From: Thalassorhabdus alkalitolerans
GTDB lineage: Bacteria; Bacillota; Bacilli; Bacillales; Marinococcaceae
Direction: 5' to 3' (one strand)
Assembly: GCF_042656585.1 (NCBI RefSeq)
Contig: NZ_JBHSPG010000009.1
Length of the DNA stretch: 64,000 bases
Shown here: in pieces, positions 62,719-64,000 of the stretch
Layout of the letters: each line of letters begins with the position of its first letter
How positions within the stretch are numbered: position 1 is the stretch's first letter
Made by a program: the position numbers and the translations under genes
The notes under the pieces: generated by a model
What the model was told of the DNA's origin: nothing
The model's input: only the letters and a program-made list of their open reading frames with translations
Database searches by the model: none

Positions 62719-63400
62719 GTTTTGGAGAAATGTCGTCTTCTCGGGTTTTACATCTCGAAACATATAGCCGCTTTCTTTATCGGTTGTACTCACTTTAATT
62801 TCCTTCTCTTCTACCACCTCTTCCTTTTTCGGTAAGGGCTTTTTTCCATGAACTTTTCGGTCATTTTTTACGGCCTTATTAAGTTCTTCTATGTATTCCT
62901 GTGTTTCAACTTGAACCGTTTCTTTAACAAATTTATGTTTATTGGCATTCGCTTTCAGGTGCGTGGAATCTGTGAACAGAGCCCGCCCTCCAACCATACG
63001 GTGTTCCATAGCCAGAAGGACAATTTCATCGAAGATGTCCTGGAAGATATCCGTGTCTTTAAAACGTTTGTGACGGTTAAAACTAATCGTGGAGTGATAA
63101 GCACAGAGTCCGTTAAGCTCAACCCAAGGAAACACTGGTAAGCAATGTTCGTCTGAATCTTTTTTCAAGCTGCCTTTCAGAACGGATACTGTAAAGGTAT
63201 CCGACAAACATCATTTTAAAAAGCATAACAGGATCAATGGGCGGACGACCGTTGTCTTCACTGTAGTAGGGCTTGACTTTGTCATATATAAAGGAATCAA
63301 TGGTGGCTTCAATTTTCCGGAGTAAGTGGTCTTCAGGAACCAGTTGATCAATCGATCCCATTTCCAATTCAATTTGCTTCTCTCGGATTGGACGTAACAT
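62719..63400 (-). pseudogene. IS1182-family transposase, frameshifted and truncated
   Basis: The minus strand begins MLRPIREKQIELEMGSIDQLV after AAGGAGG and continues through EDNGRPPIDPVMLFKMMFVGYLYSIRSERQLEK. It then leaves frame: the next part (IQTNIAYQCFLGLSLTDSV) is in a second frame and YHSTISFNRHKRFKDTDIF in a third. Two single-base deletions near 63167 and 63100 explain this. Similarity runs on through LFTDSTHLKANANKHKFVKE to KVSTTDKESGYMFRD near 62740, and the catalytic C-terminal half of the normal enzyme is missing. It is a dead insertion-sequence remnant. Confidence 0.88.
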
Positions 63401-63420
63401 GTGTTATCCTCCTTTTTTGA

Positions 63421-63530
63421 GTAGCGAAAGACGGCGACTCCGGCGGGAAGAGCAGGAGCTGAAGACCCCGCAGGGTGATTTTCCCGAGGAGGCTGAGGCC
63501 CTGCCCGCGGAAAGCGTCCGTCTGAAGCGA
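63421..63530. repeat. GC-rich interspersed Bacillus repeat element
   Basis: About 110 bp, far more GC-rich than its surroundings, with segments GCGAAAGACGGCGACTCC, GAGCTGAAGACCCCGCAGGG, GAGGAGGCTGAGGCC and GCGGAAAGCGTCCGTCTG. I know this pattern as a repeat scattered in many Bacillus chromosomes. Its ends are imperfect inverted repeats (AGCGAAAGACGG and CCGTCTGAAGCG). It lies just upstream of the transposase start. Confidence 0.8.
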
Positions 63531-63583
63531 TTTCTTACTATATATTATACTATAAATATCTAAATAATCTGATTATTAAAGGC

Positions 63584-63621
63584 AGAGAAAAATCCAGTAT
63601 AGGGCATATCCTGGATTTTTC
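63584..63621. repeat. 38-nt hairpin repeat, copy 2
   Basis: Second copy of the repeat at 62636-62673, in the same orientation, 948 bp away, one mismatch. Confidence 0.9.
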
Positions 63622-63637
63622 TTTGCAATCTGCTTTG

Positions 63638-63677
63638 TTTCCTGAAACAGGCGGGTCACTTGTTTCGTTTCAGGAAA
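63638..63677. repeat. 11-bp inverted repeat
   Basis: TTTCCTGAAAC (63638-63648) and GTTTCAGGAAA (63667-63677) are perfect complements around an 18-base loop. Confidence 0.75.
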
Positions 63678-63775
63678 GTGGACAACGACTGCAAACTCAG
63701 CTTTCCCCAAAGGTGAAACAAGGAAAAGGTTTAGCTTCTTTTTCGGATTAAGATGATCGAAACATTTTTATCCTT

Positions 63776-63806
63776 AAGGGGAGTGTTTTGCTCAATCCCC
63801 TTTTTA
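63776..63806 (+). terminator. Hairpin with T-run on the plus strand
   Basis: AAGGGGA pairs with TCCCCTT followed by TTT; it lies at the 3' end of the minus-strand gene at 63804-63998, so it may simply be a boundary hairpin. Confidence 0.45.
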
Positions 63807-63998
63807 AGATTGCTGCTGTTTAAATGCCTGAATAAATGAGGAAGGATCCTTTCGAATATAATAGGTTCGTACGCCCTTGCTCGTATGAAGGTATAAAAAA
63901 CCCATTTTACAGCTTTCCTGACGGTAAGAAATATCAAATATATGGGTGAGATAATATTCCTGGTCAAATACTATTATCCTGTCATCAAAAAGCTTCAT
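63804..63998 (-). CDS. Small unidentified protein at the window edge
   Basis: The 64-codon ORF starts at ATG 63998, two bases from the window end, so the true start and ribosome site may be outside. The product MKLFDDRIIVFDQEYYLTH onwards is beta-rich, with GFLYLHTSKGVRTYYIRKDP, and looks like a small PH-like or beta-barrel domain. I do not recognise the family. Low GC and single-gene appearance give no hint. Confidence 0.5.
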   Translation of the reverse strand: MKLFDDRIIVFDQEYYLTHIFDISYRQESCKMGFLYLHTSKGVRTYYIRKDPSSFIQAFKQQQS

Positions 63999-64000
63999 GG

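Noticed and set aside
62539..63207. 222-codon minus-strand ORF taken as an intact gene
   Set aside because: Its first part is out of frame with transposase similarity and its end is non-homologous; it is a piece of the frameshifted IS1182 pseudogene.

Overview
The window comes from the chromosome of an endospore-forming, low-GC Gram-positive of the Bacillaceae. It carries sporulation genes (spo0B, bofC, spoVB, safA, coxA-like, yhaL, a yjcZ-type peptide, scoC/hpr), coproporphyrin-type haem genes (hemEHY), lipoboxes, AGGAGG-type ribosome binding sites and a T-box leader. Several exported proteins, above all PrsA, are very acidic. That fits a salt- or alkali-adapted bacillus, but this is inference. 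There is no prophage, CRISPR array or rRNA, and I see no tRNA gene; nearly everything is conserved core genome.

Layout: (1) 1-10 kb: end of a lysozyme-like gene cut by the window edge, a YidC-family insertase, an LSm-like Asn/Gln/Met-rich protein, yhaO-yhaN (SbcD/SbcC-like), a two-component system recognisable as CssR-CssS, yhaL, and prsA facing it. (2) 10-15.5 kb: small spore and membrane proteins, a YpmS-like protein, yhaI, scoC, yhaH, serC, hit. (3) 15.7-23 kb: an acyl-CoA ligase, a PCYCGC lipoprotein, the ecsABC operon, an M20 amidohydrolase and ccdA. (4) 23-29.3 kb: pbpF and the hemE-hemH-hemY operon. (5) 29.3-31 kb: a variant ureohydrolase and a Gln-rich protein, at the join between two blocks that lie far apart in B. 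subtilis. (6) 31-46 kb: spo0B-obg, pheB-pheA, niaR, safA, coxA-like, yebC, bofC, ruvAB, a DUF2905 gene, queA-tgt-yajC, yrzE-like, an ArsB/NhaD-type transporter. (7) 46-62.6 kb: yrbG-like, spoVB, a Sm_multidrug_ex protein, comN, separate secD and secF, a CDF metal exporter, a LapA-domain protein, recJ, apt, relA, dtd, a small leader ORF, a T-box, hisS-aspS. (8) 62.6-64 kb: a decayed IS1182-family transposase among several repeats and hairpins, then an unidentified small gene at the edge.

Functional themes: protein export and envelope quality control are over-represented (YidC, CssRS, PrsA, EcsABC, YajC, SecD, SecF). Other groups cover spore assembly and sporulation timing, haem and cytochrome maturation, DNA repair (YhaON, RuvAB, RecJ), tRNA modification and charging (QueA, Tgt, Dtd, HisS, AspS) and the stringent response (RelA).

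No wholly new system is obvious. The observations best worth following are: Shine-Dalgarno sequences buried in hairpins ahead of two envelope or spore-type genes; a T-box whose specifier loop and acceptor-binding bases do not fit simple histidine sensing; a ureohydrolase with Cys in place of a metal-binding Asp; palindromes at the pheBA promoter and upstream of hemE; cssRS sitting next to prsA; and the repeat cluster around the dead transposase.
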